Source: Nitrosomonas sp. (lineage in GTDB: Bacteria; Pseudomonadota; Gammaproteobacteria; Burkholderiales; Nitrosomonadaceae). Taken from it: DNA of 58,159 nt. Location of the stretch: contig JAJSDU010000007.1 of the NCBI GenBank assembly GCA_028577615.1, positions 32,334 through 90,492 on the forward strand. Direction: 5' to 3'. Positions 57,952-58,159 of this stretch are shown here, piece by piece. The notes under the pieces were generated by a model, which saw nothing but the letters and a program-made list of their open reading frames with translations, did not search any database and was not told the DNA's origin. Position 1 is the first letter of the stretch. Each line of letters begins with the position of its first letter. Both the position numbers and the translations under genes were made by a program.

Positions 57952-58159
57952 TCATTTATGGCTTTCAACGTGGCGCTTGAAGTTATCGAGGATTGCCTGC
58001 CAACCGCTTTGTTGCTGCTCAATGGAATGAGTCGTCTCGGCATCAAATACTATCTTTACGTTGACGCCGTTTTTGGCCTGGGTGAAATCGACGCGCGCAG
58101 TTCTGTCTCCGAATGCATATTCCAGGAGGCAGTTTGGAATCACGCGGGTATAAGTTCCG
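57952..58159 (-). CDS. SRPBCC/AHSA1-domain protein, cut by window end
   Basis: The final ~68 residues of a protein continue past the window edge. The part seen has R-T-A-R-V-D-F-T-Q, N-G-V-N-V-K-I-V-F-D and Q-Q-S-G-W-Q-A-I-L-D-N-F-K-R, the ending of AHSA1-like START/SRPBCC domains, which bind small hydrophobic ligands or act as enzymes. It precedes ydbH on the same strand. The 5' part is missing, so no more can be said. Confidence 0.8.
   Translation of the reverse strand, partial: GTYTRVIPNCLLEYAFGDRTARVDFTQAKNGVNVKIVFDAETTHSIEQQQSGWQAILDNFKRHVESHK

Overview
The window looks like chromosomal DNA of a betaproteobacterium, and my best guess is a Nitrosomonas-type (Nitrosomonadaceae) ammonia oxidiser. 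The reasons are the order rpsB-tsf-pyrH-frr-uppS-cdsA-dxr-rseP-bamA-skp-fabZ-rnhB, an intact ybgC-tolQRAB-pal-cpoB cluster followed by queE/queC, an ECF sigma factor paired with a DUF3619 protein, an RpfE-type protein and small heme lipoproteins. The genus is inferred. No rRNA, tRNA, CRISPR array or complete IS was seen.

Layout. 1-2.9 kb: the end of a Bat (aerotolerance-type) operon, a VWA-TPR fusion and BatD. 3-11.4 kb: a mosaic of a DUF3617 protein, a degenerate PAS-EAL protein, an RpfE-like protein, a small lipoprotein, a phosphate-selective-type porin, a large TPR-LicD-cytidylyltransferase fusion and a small RTX protein. 11.4-17.7 kb: an iron-type accessory locus with an STN-domain TonB-dependent receptor followed by an exported protein made of two ~350-residue tandem copies, both with Fur-box-like sites. 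Next to it lie a 104-bp MITE with perfect 21-bp ends and a 5-bp target duplication, a deleted VOC-family pseudogene and a DUF1428 gene. 17.7-21.4 kb: mutS, a SlyD-type isomerase and a CopD-like membrane protein.

21.4-33 kb (minus strand): the translation and envelope supercluster. It runs from S2, EF-Ts, UMP kinase and ribosome recycling factor through isoprenoid and phospholipid enzymes to RseP, BamA, Skp, FabZ and RNase HII. lpxD, lpxA and lpxB, which usually sit around fabZ, are absent. The rpsB leader can fold as an H-type pseudoknot. 33-38.4 kb: an FNR-type regulator with all four Fe-S cysteines, a monoheme lipoprotein, a DUF2490 protein and a CorC-type protein. 38.5-45.6 kb: the Tol-Pal envelope machine and two queuosine-precursor genes.

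45.8-58.2 kb: a MIP channel lacking the selectivity-filter arginine, an orphan lipoprotein, the ECF sigma/DUF3619 pair, and a compact operon of a Ddl-like ATP-grasp ligase, a GNAT acetyltransferase and a DapF-like epimerase. The epimerase has lost three of the four residues that hold the far end of diaminopimelate. I consider this operon the best candidate for an undescribed pathway. It is followed by glnS, a 59-residue membrane protein, a BI-1 family protein, the ydbH-ynbE-ydbL set (intermembrane lipid transport) and the end of an SRPBCC-domain gene.

Several genes appear to use TTG or GTG starts (glnS, corC, fnr, rnhB), supported by homologous N-termini and the lack of usable ATG codons.
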